DNA of 64,000 nt, taken from the NCBI RefSeq assembly GCF_051209875.1, contig NZ_JBNTQY010000001.1, positions 1,364,001 through 1,428,000 of the forward strand, written 5' to 3'. The notes under the pieces are model-generated. The model saw only the letters and a list, made by a program, of their open reading frames with translations, ran no database searches and had not been told where the DNA came from. Position 1 is the stretch's first letter; every line of letters begins with the position of its first letter. The position numbers and the translations under genes were made by a program. Origin of the DNA: Emticicia sp051209875 (GTDB lineage Bacteria; Bacteroidota; Bacteroidia; Cytophagales; Spirosomataceae). Below, one piece after another: positions 37,280 through 46,433 of the stretch.

Positions 37280-38173
37280 ATGATTTTTCTTAAAAATTAC
37301 TTTTGCTTACTCTTGATTATTTGCCAAACCACTGTTTTTGGTCAAACTACGGTGGTTCTTTTAGGTACGGGTACGCCAAATCCTGATCCTGATAGGTTTG
37401 GTCCATCGTTGGCCATTGTGGTAAATAATACTCCCTATATTGTAGATTGCGGGCCAGGTGTTGTTCGTAGGTGTGTGGCTGCCGAAAAAAAAGGTATTAA
37501 AGGTTTAGAAGTCTCAAAATTGAATCGTCTTTTTATAACGCATCTTCATTCGGATCATACTTCTGGGCTGTCGGATTTTATACTTACGCCTGCAGTTATA
37601 GGTAGAAATAAATCGTTAAAGGTTTTTGGCCCGAAAGGGTCAAAAAAAATGGTAAATCATGTCATGAAAGCTTATGCTGAAGACATTGATTTAAGAATAA
37701 ATGGCTTAGAACATGGCGATTCAAAATCATATTCGATACAAACAACCGAAATAGCAGAGGGAATTATATATAAAGATACAAACGTTACAGTAAAGGCATT
37801 TAAGGTTAATCATGGTTCTTGGAAAGAGGCGTTTGGCTATCGTTTTGAAACGAAAGATAAAGTAATTGTTGTTTCGGGCGATTGTACTTATAGCGAAAAC
37901 CTCATCGCCAATAGTAAAGATTGTGATATACTTATTCATGAAGTTTATTCACAAGAAGGTTTTGACAAAAGGACGCCTCAATGGAAGGCGTATCATTCGC
38001 AATTTCATACTTCTACTAAACAATTAGCAGCGATAGCTAATATTGTACAACCCAAACTTTTATTATTGACACATCAATTGATTTGGACATCAACAGAAGA
38101 AATAATGCTTCAAGAAATTATGAATGATTATAAAGGCAAAGTGATTTCAGGACATGATTTGGATATTTTTTGA
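37280..38173 (+). CDS. Exported metallo-beta-lactamase-fold hydrolase
   Basis: 297 residues from the ATG at 37280; the longer frame begins inside the previous gene. A signal peptide (LLLIICQTTVFGQ) predicts export. The MBL fold is marked by VVLLGTGTPNPDPDRFGPS, the zinc motif THLHSDHTSG (HxHxDH), VVSGDCTYS with a metal-ligand Asp, and a C-terminal LLLTHQL. The layout resembles RNase Z/arylsulfatase-like MBL enzymes, but export makes an RNA substrate unlikely. It lies 13 bp after the FG-GAP gene and closes the right arm. The substrate is unknown. Confidence 0.88.
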   Translation: MIFLKNYFCLLLIICQTTVFGQTTVVLLGTGTPNPDPDRFGPSLAIVVNNTPYIVDCGPGVVRRCVAAEKKGIKGLEVSKLNRLFITHLHSDHTSGLSDFILTPAVIGRNKSLKVFGPKGSKKMVNHVMKAYAEDIDLRINGLEHGDSKSYSIQTTEIAEGIIYKDTNVTVKAFKVNHGSWKEAFGYRFETKDKVIVVSGDCTYSENLIANSKDCDILIHEVYSQEGFDKRTPQWKAYHSQFHTSTKQLAAIANIVQPKLLLLTHQLIWTSTEEIMLQEIMNDYKGKVISGHDLDIF

Positions 38174-38280
38174 CAGGTAAAAGTATATTATTTGAAATCG
38201 CAGTTAATATGTTTTTATAGACTAAGTTTACTATAAAATTTGCTTTTTTTTTAAAACTTGCCATCAGTTAAACAGTTATC

Positions 38281-39291
38281 ATGCAGAGACACCAAGCAAC
38301 AATCAAAGAAATTGCCCAAGAATTAGGGATTTCAATCTCAACCGTTTCAAGAGCTTTGCAAAATAATCCTCGTATTGGATTAAGAACAAGAGAACGAGTT
38401 TGGGAGGTTGCTAAATTGATGCATTATGTGCCGAATCCAGCAGCTATTTTGTTAAAGAAAAATAAGACTTCCACCATTGGCGTAGTATTGCCGTATTTGC
38501 AAGAGGAATTTTTTTCGATGGCAATTACAGGCATTGAAGATGTTGCTTTAGAAAAAGGTTATAATGTGGTTGTGAGCCAATCTCGTGAAAAATTTGAGCG
38601 TGAAGAAAAAGCTCTAAAATCCTTTTTGAGCAGTAGAGTGGATGGGGTCATTGCTTCGGTAGCGGCCGAAACCAGTAATTATAGTCATTTCAAAGAATTG
38701 GAAAGTTATGGTACTCCATTGGTGTTTTTTGATCGTGTTCCACGAAATTTGGAAGCCAATAAAGTACGTTGCAGTATTACGCAAGGTGCTTTTGAAGCAG
38801 TTGAATTTTTGGTTAATAAAGGAATCCAAAGAATTGCCTTGCTGAATGGCCCAACGAGTATGGAGGTTTCAGATGAACGATTGAATGGATATTTGTTGGC
38901 AATTAAGAAATTTAAGTTACAAACTACCCCAAATTATATCAAATCTACCGATTTGTCGAAAGAGCAAAGCGTTGAAAAAATGCTCGAATTGCTCGCTTTG
39001 AAAGAACCACCACAAGCGATTCTAACCTTTAATGATTATTTAGCACTTTATGCTATGCAAGTTTGTAAACAAAAAAATCTTGTACCAAACAAAGATATTT
39101 TGTTTGTAAGTTTTGCAAATCTACCAATGACATTTTATTTAGATAATCCTCCTCTTGCATCGGTTGACCAGTTTGCTTATAGAATGGGTATCAAATCTGC
39201 CGAACTTTTAATCAGCATCATCGAAAACCCTTCTAAAGAAATGCCTCCATATCAAGAATTGATTTTAGAAACAAAGCTTGTAGTGCATTGA
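38281..39291 (+). CDS. LacI family transcriptional regulator
   Basis: A 336-residue LacI/GalR regulator. The N-terminal helix-turn-helix (ATIKEIAQELGISISTVSRALQN, about 6-28) is followed by a hinge (PNPAAILLKKNKTSTIGVVLP) and a periplasmic-binding-protein-like effector domain (about 65-330). No operator-like site is visible in its own 107-bp upstream spacer, so autoregulation through the same motif is not evident. As the only LacI-type gene in the window and close to five matching palindromes, it is the best candidate to control galK-lacZ and both susC genes. The effector is unknown; galactose or a galactoside is a reasonable guess. Confidence 0.94.
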   Translation: MQRHQATIKEIAQELGISISTVSRALQNNPRIGLRTRERVWEVAKLMHYVPNPAAILLKKNKTSTIGVVLPYLQEEFFSMAITGIEDVALEKGYNVVVSQSREKFEREEKALKSFLSSRVDGVIASVAAETSNYSHFKELESYGTPLVFFDRVPRNLEANKVRCSITQGAFEAVEFLVNKGIQRIALLNGPTSMEVSDERLNGYLLAIKKFKLQTTPNYIKSTDLSKEQSVEKMLELLALKEPPQAILTFNDYLALYAMQVCKQKNLVPNKDILFVSFANLPMTFYLDNPPLASVDQFAYRMGIKSAELLISIIENPSKEMPPYQELILETKLVVH

Positions 39292-39298
39292 GTAATTA

Positions 39299-41590
39299 TT
39301 AATTTTCAATGCTTGTTTCAATCATTGCATTAGTATTGTCTATTTCCTCAAATAAAGCGATTGGTTCTTCCTCCTTTTCTTTAATTTCAAAAAAGCGTTG
39401 GTGGATATCAAAAGGTTCATCTTCTGCAGAAAGCGAACACATCACTTTTTTGTAAGTACCGTCTTCTTGTAATTCATAGGCATTGACATTATCACGTAAG
39501 TTATAGTCCAAAATGTGCATTACTTGGCGTTGTACTTCTTCATCAACTAATTCAAACAAAGACTCAATTCGTTTATCAAAACTCCTTACCATAATATCGG
39601 CACTGCCACCATAAAGTTTGGGTTGGTTGTTATTATGGAAATAGAAAATACGGGCATGCTCCAAGAATAGACCAACGATTGACCGAACAGTAATATTTTC
39701 GCTCAAACCTTTACGACCAGGACGCAAACAACAAATGCCACGGATAATCATCTTAATCCTTACACCTGCTTGAGAAGCTTTGTAAAGCTCATCAATCACA
39801 AATTGATCTTCAACCGAATTGAGTTTGATACAAATACCACTTGGCAATCCTGCTTTTGCATTTTCAGCTTCTAACCTAATCATCTCGATTAGTTTGTTTC
39901 GCATATCACGAGGTGAAGTGATAAGGTACTGATAGTCAGCAGGTTGAGAATGTCCAGTGATAACATTAAAGAACTCTGAAATATCTCTTGTATAAGCCGG
40001 ATTAGTAGTAAGCAAGCCAATATCTGTATAAAGTCTTGCAGTATCTTCATTGTAGTTTCCACTTGCCAAGTGAGCATATTGTACAACTCGATTCCCTTCT
40101 TTTCTTACAATTAGCATTAGTTTGGTGTGGGTTTTATACCAACCAATACCATAAATAACAAAACAACCCGCTCTTTGCAATTTATCGGCTTCTTTGATAT
40201 TATTTTCTTCATCAAAACGAGCCTTTATTTCAAACAAAACAGAAACGTGTTTACCATTTTCTGCGGCTTTTAAAAGAGCTTGGGTAACACGGGAGTTTTT
40301 TGCCAAACGATAAATCGTTAGCTTGATTGCCAAAACATCAGGATCCTCGGCTGCTTTTTCGATTAACTGAAGGACGGGTTCAAAATTATTATATGGATGA
40401 TGAAGTAAAAGGTCTTTTTCACGAATTACTTCAAAAATATCAACATTTTTATCTCTTAATCTGATAGGAGTAACAGGCGGATGAATGGTTGAAAGGTCTT
40501 CTTGAAACTCTGGATGACGAATAATTTGCCACAAACAAGTATAATCAATGAGGCATTCATCTACAAAAATATTATATTTGTCAATCTCCCAACGTTTTTG
40601 AAGCATTGTCACCATCCATTCATTAGCATTAGGTTCAATTTCCATAAAAACAACCCTGCCTAAACGACGACTCTTTATTTTTTGCTTGATTTCATCAACA
40701 AAATCTGCTTCAATATCATCCGATTCTTCCAAAGTAAAATCACCATTTCGTACAATCCTAAAGAGATTTACTGATTGAATCTCAACATTTCGATAAAGTT
40801 TTTTAATTTCATGTCGAACAATTTCTTCGATTGGTAAAAACAAAATTTCTTCGCCTCGTTCGATGGTAACAAACCTTGGTAAATTACCTGGGATTTGGAC
40901 AAAAGAGATTTTTTTATTTTCACTATCATCAGGAAAAAGTGTCGAACGATTGGCATCAGTTACCACACCAAAAATCAAAGTTTTGGCAATAAGTACAGGA
41001 AAAGCATGTGTGTGGTCGAACAACATAGGGGTAAGCATCGGGTAAATCGTATTATCGAAATAACTGATGGCTTCTTCTAATTCGTTGCTGGTAAGGTCAT
41101 TAACTTTTATTAGTTTGAATTTGTATTCTGAAAATAAGGGTGTCAGTTCTTCTTTGAATATGCGGTCTTGTTCTTGTGAAAACTGGCGAATAGATAGTAG
41201 TAAGGCTTTGCGAAATGGAATTTCACGAAGTCCAGAGTAATCAATTCTTTCTTTATTAAAATCAAGGTAGTTATATAAGCTACCTAAACGAACTGTAAAA
41301 AATTCGTCAAGATTGGAAGCAGTTATTGCTAAAAATTTTAACCTTTCAAACAGATTTAAGTCTTTTTCACGGGTTTGGTCAAGTACTCGCTCATTAAATT
41401 TTAGCCAACTCAAATCACGACTCAAATAGTTAGATTGCTCTATACTATCAGCATAACGATTGATTTTTGATTCTTGTATTTCACTTTTAATTCCCTGATT
41501 TTTAGTAGGCGAAACTAAACCGTTTAAAAACGAAAAAAGGCTACCTTTCGAGCCTTTATCAATTGGGATATTTTTATTATTATCTTCCAT
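39299..41590 (-). CDS. ppk1: Polyphosphate kinase 1
   Basis: Makes polyphosphate from ATP. The 763-residue protein has the PPK1 N-terminal domain (SRDLSWLKFNERVLDQ, SNLDEFFTVRLGSL), the head domain (LTPMLFDHTHAFPVL), and the two PLD-like catalytic domains. These include LHHPYNNFEPVL, ARFDEENNIKEADKLQRAGCFVIYG, the histidine motifs KTHTKLMLI and QYAHLASGNYNEDTARLYTD, and RGICCLRPG. All expected motifs are present. The N-terminal extension of about 55 residues is Lys/Ser-rich and poorly conserved. It converges on the LacI gene with only 7 bp between stops. Confidence 0.96.
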   Translation of the reverse strand: MEDNNKNIPIDKGSKGSLFSFLNGLVSPTKNQGIKSEIQESKINRYADSIEQSNYLSRDLSWLKFNERVLDQTREKDLNLFERLKFLAITASNLDEFFTVRLGSLYNYLDFNKERIDYSGLREIPFRKALLLSIRQFSQEQDRIFKEELTPLFSEYKFKLIKVNDLTSNELEEAISYFDNTIYPMLTPMLFDHTHAFPVLIAKTLIFGVVTDANRSTLFPDDSENKKISFVQIPGNLPRFVTIERGEEILFLPIEEIVRHEIKKLYRNVEIQSVNLFRIVRNGDFTLEESDDIEADFVDEIKQKIKSRRLGRVVFMEIEPNANEWMVTMLQKRWEIDKYNIFVDECLIDYTCLWQIIRHPEFQEDLSTIHPPVTPIRLRDKNVDIFEVIREKDLLLHHPYNNFEPVLQLIEKAAEDPDVLAIKLTIYRLAKNSRVTQALLKAAENGKHVSVLFEIKARFDEENNIKEADKLQRAGCFVIYGIGWYKTHTKLMLIVRKEGNRVVQYAHLASGNYNEDTARLYTDIGLLTTNPAYTRDISEFFNVITGHSQPADYQYLITSPRDMRNKLIEMIRLEAENAKAGLPSGICIKLNSVEDQFVIDELYKASQAGVRIKMIIRGICCLRPGRKGLSENITVRSIVGLFLEHARIFYFHNNNQPKLYGGSADIMVRSFDKRIESLFELVDEEVQRQVMHILDYNLRDNVNAYELQEDGTYKKVMCSLSAEDEPFDIHQRFFEIKEKEEEPIALFEEIDNTNAMIETSIEN

Positions 41591-41747
41591 TGCTCAATGA
41601 CAAACTGTTTGCTTGCGAAATAAGGCAATTATGGACAAAAAGGCAAGGATTTAATGATAATTTAACATTATAGACTATTTTGAATTGATACAATGGTACT
41701 TCTTAAAATTATGTAACAACAATGACTTTATTCAAACTTAATTAAGT

Positions 41748-41755
41748 TATCTTTA
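41748..41755 (+). promoter_or_regulatory. Possible -7 box for the transglutaminase gene
   Basis: TATCTTTA matches TAnnTTTG except at the last base and lies 46 nt before the ATG at 41802. It is the only candidate in this spacer. Confidence 0.35.
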
Positions 41756-41801
41756 CAGGAATTAAAAGCGAGGAATCGCTACAAATGCTTTAGGCCATCC
41801 A

Positions 41802-42584
41802 ATGAAACTACAAATTAGTTGCCAACTTGATTATCAAACCCAAGAAAATGTACCTTTAGTGTTGATGTTACGCCCAAGGAGCGGCTCAGGGCAATGGGTC
41901 GTTAAAGAAGAATATTTGTTTACACCAAATGTACCAGTGATAGAATATACCGATTTATATGGTAATTTATGCCAACGTTTGATTAGTCCAATAGGTAGTT
42001 TTAGCATTAAAACATCAGCAGTTGTCGAAACAAGCGAACACATAGAAGTGAACTTTGGAGCTGAATTTATACCTGTTGAACATCTCCCTGATTACACCCT
42101 TTTATATCTTTTACCGAGTCGCTATTGTGAATCGGATCGGTTTTCTTATATGGCTGCCGAAATTACCCAAAACCTTGCTTTAGGTTATCCACAAGTAGAA
42201 GCCATTCGTCAATGGGTAAAAAATAATGTTATTTATCAATATGGTTATAGTTCTTCATCTTCGTCGGCATGTGACATCAATCAGAGTAGGATAGGGGTTT
42301 GTCGAGATTTCTCACATTTGGGTATTGCTCTTTGTCGTGCCATAAATATTCCTGCCCGAATGGTAGTTGGTTATCTTCATGAACTCAATCCAATGGATTT
42401 ACATGCTTGGTTTGAAGCTTATTTAGGTGGAAATTGGTACACTTTTGATGCAACCCAAACCGAGCCAAAAGGCAACAGAGTAGTGTTGGCGTATGGTCGT
42501 GATGCAGCTGATGTAGCTTTAGCAACCCAGTTTGGCGATATGCAGTTATTGAATATGTTGGTGTCAGTAAATAAAGCAGAATAA
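41802..42584 (+). CDS. Transglutaminase-like cysteine peptidase-fold protein
   Basis: A 260-residue protein without a signal peptide. The N-terminal 100 residues form a beta-rich bacterial transglutaminase-like domain, followed by a transglutaminase core with a complete Cys-His-Asp triad: Cys167 in IGVCRDFSH, His201 in LHAWFEAY and Asp216 in YTFDATQ. Such proteins are usually proteases or amide hydrolases rather than true crosslinkers. In other genomes they often neighbour alpha-E and circularly permuted ATP-grasp genes; those are absent here, so it appears solitary. Confidence 0.9.
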   Translation: MKLQISCQLDYQTQENVPLVLMLRPRSGSGQWVVKEEYLFTPNVPVIEYTDLYGNLCQRLISPIGSFSIKTSAVVETSEHIEVNFGAEFIPVEHLPDYTLLYLLPSRYCESDRFSYMAAEITQNLALGYPQVEAIRQWVKNNVIYQYGYSSSSSSACDINQSRIGVCRDFSHLGIALCRAINIPARMVVGYLHELNPMDLHAWFEAYLGGNWYTFDATQTEPKGNRVVLAYGRDAADVALATQFGDMQLLNMLVSVNKAE

Positions 42585-42669
42585 GCCTAAGCCACTTTTA
42601 AAATTAACAATTCAACCGTTTAAGAATAAATATGAGATATTTTTCGTTATAAAACTGCTATATTTTTAT

Positions 42670-42677
42670 TATCTTTG
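42670..42677 (+). promoter_or_regulatory. -7 box 5 nt before the bamD start (leaderless type)
   Basis: TATCTTTG fully matches TAnnTTTG. Only CACCC separates it from the ATG at 42683. Transcription should start within a few bases of the A of ATG, predicting a leaderless mRNA. The tamB promoter has the same geometry. Confidence 0.7.
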
Positions 42678-42682
42678 CACCC

Positions 42683-43633
42683 ATGTTTTTAAAAAGACCA
42701 CATATCGCCCTCTTGTTTATCGGTATTTTGCTGTTTTCGTCTTGTTCTAGCAAGTTTATGAAGCTGCAAAAGAAAGGTACAACCGAACAAAAGTATTTAG
42801 CTGCTAATGATTACTACAAAAAAGGAGACTATTACAAAGCAGGCACACTTTTTGAAGAAATCATTCCTTTGTTAAAAGGAGATTCGCTTGCCGAACAGTC
42901 GCAGTTTTATAATGCCTATTCTCAGTTTCAACAGAAACAGTATAGCATGAGTGCCTATTTGTTCAAATCTTTTTACGCAACCTATGCCAATAGCCCATTG
43001 GCCGAAGAAGCATTCTATATGTATGCTTTTTCAATGTTTAAAGATTCGCCTAATTATAACCTCGATCAAACCAGCACACTCACAGCGATTGATGCTTTAC
43101 AGACTTTCATCAACTCTTATCCTGATAGCAAATATGCTGAGTCATGTAATCAGAATTTGAAAGATTTAAGACATCGTTTGGAGGAAAAAGCTTATGAGAA
43201 GGCAAAATTGTATTATAAAACCAGTGGTGTAACCATTGCTAATTTTAAGGCCGCCGTTGTAGCGATTGATAATTTCCAAAAAGATTTCCCTGATTCAGAG
43301 TATATTGAAGAGCTTTCGTTCTTGAAAGTACAAGCTCAATTTGAATTGGCTGAGGTAAGTTTTGAGACCAAACAAAGAGAGCGTTATACTGCTGCGTTGC
43401 AATTCTATGAAGATTTTATTGATGCTTTTCCGAAAAGTAAATACATCAAGCAAGCAGAAAAAGTATATGATGGCTCTACAAAAGGATTAGAAAAAGTTGC
43501 CAAATACGAGCAACAAGTAAAAGAATTTAAAGCAAAAGAAGCCGAAAGAGCCGCTAAAGAAAAAGCTGACAAAGAAAATACTGCTAAGAAAGATGAGAAA
43601 GTGGGCATTAATGAATTAAAAACTAATAAATAA
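42683..43633 (+). CDS. bamD: Outer-membrane assembly lipoprotein BamD
   Basis: A lipoprotein of the BAM complex that helps BamA insert outer-membrane proteins. The 316-residue product has a signal with lipobox LLFSSC (Cys21), then five TPR-like helical pairs (KYLAANDYYKKGDYYKAGTLFEEI; LAEEAFYMYAFSMFKDSPNYNLDQ, the BamD signature), and a charged Lys/Glu/Ala tail (from about 275). The tail is longer than in E. coli BamD, as in many Bacteroidota. rpoZ follows 47 bp downstream. The start is fixed by the lipobox. Confidence 0.94.
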   Translation: MFLKRPHIALLFIGILLFSSCSSKFMKLQKKGTTEQKYLAANDYYKKGDYYKAGTLFEEIIPLLKGDSLAEQSQFYNAYSQFQQKQYSMSAYLFKSFYATYANSPLAEEAFYMYAFSMFKDSPNYNLDQTSTLTAIDALQTFINSYPDSKYAESCNQNLKDLRHRLEEKAYEKAKLYYKTSGVTIANFKAAVVAIDNFQKDFPDSEYIEELSFLKVQAQFELAEVSFETKQRERYTAALQFYEDFIDAFPKSKYIKQAEKVYDGSTKGLEKVAKYEQQVKEFKAKEAERAAKEKADKENTAKKDEKVGINELKTNK

Positions 43634-43680
43634 GGTTCTATATAAATATTCAGCGTACGTAATACATAATTTTTAAAGAT

Positions 43681-43986
43681 ATGGCAATCAATCCTTCAAT
43701 CGTTTCGAGAGACTTAGATAAACTCGCTGCCAAAACAGGTAATATTTATGAGTCGGTATATATTGCATCGCAACGTGCAAGACAAGTGGCTATAAAAACT
43801 AAAGAAGAATTAACTCAAAAATTGGGTGAATTTGCTTCAAATATTGATAATTTAGAAGAAATTTTTGAAAATCGTGAGCAAATTGAAATTTCAAGATTTT
43901 ATGAGCGTCAACCAAAACCAACTTCGGTTGCTTTGGAAGAATTCATTGAAGACAAAGTAGAATACCGTTGGAAAGACGCTGAATAA
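43681..43986 (+). CDS. rpoZ: RNA polymerase omega subunit (Rpb6-like)
   Basis: A 101-residue protein: PSIVSRDLDKLAAKTGNIYESVYIASQRARQVA is the omega/Rpb6 core that clamps the C-terminus of RpoC, in the form seen in Bacteroidota. The C-terminal part (NREQIEISRFYERQPKPTSVALEEFIEDKVEYRW) is a phylum-typical extension. The gene order bamD-rpoZ is common in the phylum. A strong terminator follows 30 bp after the stop. Confidence 0.93.
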   Translation: MAINPSIVSRDLDKLAAKTGNIYESVYIASQRARQVAIKTKEELTQKLGEFASNIDNLEEIFENREQIEISRFYERQPKPTSVALEEFIEDKVEYRWKDAE

Positions 43987-44016
43987 CAAGTCGATTGTTA
44001 TGAAAGATAATATTTT

Positions 44017-44046
44017 AGCAGCCAGATTTCTCTGGCTGCTTTTTTG
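44017..44046 (+). terminator. Terminator after rpoZ
   Basis: AGCAGCCAGA, loop TTTC, TCTGGCTGCT, then five more Ts: a perfect 10-bp stem. It lies between the convergent rpoZ and tamL genes. The A content on its left side may allow some bidirectional use. Confidence 0.92.
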
Positions 44047-44078
44047 GTTTTATAGTCTGACAATTAAAATAGTTACCC

Positions 44079-46433
44079 TTAAAAAGGATAATCTACTGCT
44101 ATATTCAAAATTAAATTTTCTTTTCGCCAAGCTTTTGTGAAAGGATCAATTTGATTAATTACCCAACGTTCTTTTTCTGGTAGCCAAGGCTTGCAAAAGG
44201 GTGTAGCAAGGTCGAGTCGTAACTTAACATAAGTGAAATCTAATCTTAATCCCAAACCACCACCAACAGCAAGTTGCTTGTAGAAATCTTTGCCAAAAAC
44301 ACCATCAGCCGTATAAAATGAGTTTTCGTTATATTTGGCCGACCAAATATTTCCTGCATCAACAAAAGCGGCCAAATTGATTAATTGGGTCACTTTGATA
44401 CGCAGTTCAGTATTCATTTCAAGTTTAATATCGCCATAAGAATTGATGAAAATTGCATTGGGGTCAGCCGTCACATTAAAGCTACCTGGGCCAATCGACC
44501 TTGCCCTAAATGCCCTAATACTATTACTTCCTCCTACAAAATATTGTTTTACTTGATAAGGTAAGCTTTTTGAATTTCCATACGGTACGCCATAGCCCAA
44601 AATCATTCGATTAGCTAAACGAATATTTGGGCTAAGATTGAGATAATATCTCATTTCAGCATCGAAACGCAAATACTGTTCAAAAACTGTATTGGAGATG
44701 CGTTTTGAATCGTCTTCACTTTTTTTGGTTAAAAGTCCCGCAATATTTCCTGCAATATCTACCCCAGTATTGAGATAAAAATAATTCCTACTATTGAGCG
44801 TTTGTTTTGGTATATAAGTAATATTATATTGGCCACCTAAAATTAAGCGGGTTTGTAATATTTTATCGTATCGGAGTAAATCTTGGATATTATTACTTCT
44901 AAATATTTTTTCTACAAACTCTTCACTAATATTTTTTGGTTTGATCAAATTGATAGAGAGTGGAGTAAAACTGTGTTCAACTTCAATATTTTTTCGCCAA
45001 CTATAATTTAAAGAACTTCTGAGTGAAGTAGTTGTATATTGTGTATAGGCATAAGTCGAGCTATCATCTCTGAAGCCAACACCTTTTTGAAGTAGCCGCT
45101 CATAGCCAATATTGATATTGGTTTTAGGAAGTGCTTGGTTGCGTCCTGCACGTATTTTATAGAATGGTAAAAGAAATCGTGGAAAAGTAAGATCAGCATC
45201 GCCTGCTATACGGTAATAGCTATTGACATTGTTATTGAGCCTTCCACCTAATTGGAAGTCGAACCCTGCATTAAGACCTATTTTTAAAATCTCTGCCCCT
45301 CGAAAAACATTCCGATTTGACCAGTTTCCACCCAATGTTGTTCCCGCTAAGTTATTGGAGCGAGTAAGGGCATCCAACTCTGCTTGAAAAGATTTATTTC
45401 TAAGAGAAGTTAGGTCGTAAATGACATTGATAAATGCCGAATCTGAGCGATTGACTAATTCAAAACGATTTTTTACGAATTTGAAATTCCGCAAGTTGAT
45501 TAAACGAGACAAAGAAGCATCATGTGTTTGACTATTATAAATGCGGCTTGTACTGAAACCAATAGCGTCGTTGAAAACCCTTTCATGATAAGTTTTTTTA
45601 GGGTCAAAAACTCGAATACCTCGCCTAGTGCGTGTCGAGCCACGAGTGCTGTCTTGAGTATCGACATACACCAAAATGTCTTTAATACGGTACTGTTTCA
45701 GTGATGTTTGCAGAATATTAGGTTTTAATTCTACATACAAATTCACTTTCTGTTTATTTTGGTTAGAATCGGCCTTGATGATAAGAAAATCAGGACGAAA
45801 AAAGTAAAATCCTTTTAGTTTTAAGGCTTTATCAATGCGTTCTCGTTCAAGTTTAATGTTGTCAAAACGATAAGGCTGATTAGTTTTTAGCAATGAATTT
45901 TCTTTTGTTATTTGAAGATTTTTTCCAAAACTCGAACTATCTTTATTGACAAACACCACACTATCAATGCTATAACGAGGCTTGACAGTGGCGGTATATA
46001 TAGCACTTGCTTTTTTACCATTAATTAGTAAATCACCCGATGCGGTTGAGCGAAAATAGCCTTCATTATTTAGAAAATTACTAATGATATCGGTATTGAT
46101 ATTGACCGCTCTTTTACTGGCAAGTACAGGAGGCTCACCAAGTTTACTTCTAAACCATTGTCGAAAACCTTTCTCTTTTTTAGGCTCTCCTAAAAGGTAA
46201 TAAAACCAAACTTTATAAGGAAACCCCAAAAGTGTACTGTTAGGAATAGGTCTTATGATGGTCACTAATTGCTCATGAATAGCTTTTGTTTGTGATTTGT
46301 TAAAGCTCGAATCAGCATAGACTTTTATTTTGGCTCCCGTATAAAGGCTTTCACCTTCGGGAATATGTTTGCTAATAGAGCATCCCCATAGTAAAAAAAT
46401 ATATGCTAATGATATGACTTTTTTTATACTCAT
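44079..46433 (-). CDS. tamL: TamL: lipidated BamA/TamA-family outer-membrane protein
   Basis: A 784-residue Omp85-family protein with a lipoprotein signal (IFLLWGC, Cys18), the lipidated TamA variant of Bacteroidota called TamL. The N-terminal half holds POTRA domains (about 25-330), and the C-terminal half is a 16-strand-type barrel. The Omp85 signature is around YFVGGSNSIRAFRARSIGPG (VRGY-type motif), and the last strand is ILNIAVDYPF. It forms an envelope-spanning machine with TamB for outer-membrane biogenesis. Its ATG overlaps the stop of tamB by 4 bp (ATGA), indicating translational coupling. Confidence 0.92.
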   Translation of the reverse strand: MSIKKVISLAYIFLLWGCSISKHIPEGESLYTGAKIKVYADSSFNKSQTKAIHEQLVTIIRPIPNSTLLGFPYKVWFYYLLGEPKKEKGFRQWFRSKLGEPPVLASKRAVNINTDIISNFLNNEGYFRSTASGDLLINGKKASAIYTATVKPRYSIDSVVFVNKDSSSFGKNLQITKENSLLKTNQPYRFDNIKLERERIDKALKLKGFYFFRPDFLIIKADSNQNKQKVNLYVELKPNILQTSLKQYRIKDILVYVDTQDSTRGSTRTRRGIRVFDPKKTYHERVFNDAIGFSTSRIYNSQTHDASLSRLINLRNFKFVKNRFELVNRSDSAFINVIYDLTSLRNKSFQAELDALTRSNNLAGTTLGGNWSNRNVFRGAEILKIGLNAGFDFQLGGRLNNNVNSYYRIAGDADLTFPRFLLPFYKIRAGRNQALPKTNINIGYERLLQKGVGFRDDSSTYAYTQYTTTSLRSSLNYSWRKNIEVEHSFTPLSINLIKPKNISEEFVEKIFRSNNIQDLLRYDKILQTRLILGGQYNITYIPKQTLNSRNYFYLNTGVDIAGNIAGLLTKKSEDDSKRISNTVFEQYLRFDAEMRYYLNLSPNIRLANRMILGYGVPYGNSKSLPYQVKQYFVGGSNSIRAFRARSIGPGSFNVTADPNAIFINSYGDIKLEMNTELRIKVTQLINLAAFVDAGNIWSAKYNENSFYTADGVFGKDFYKQLAVGGGLGLRLDFTYVKLRLDLATPFCKPWLPEKERWVINQIDPFTKAWRKENLILNIAVDYPF

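Noticed and set aside
38174..38280. Search for an autoregulatory operator before the LacI gene
   Set aside because: Only loose ttgc/aaact words are present; no palindrome like the other five sites.
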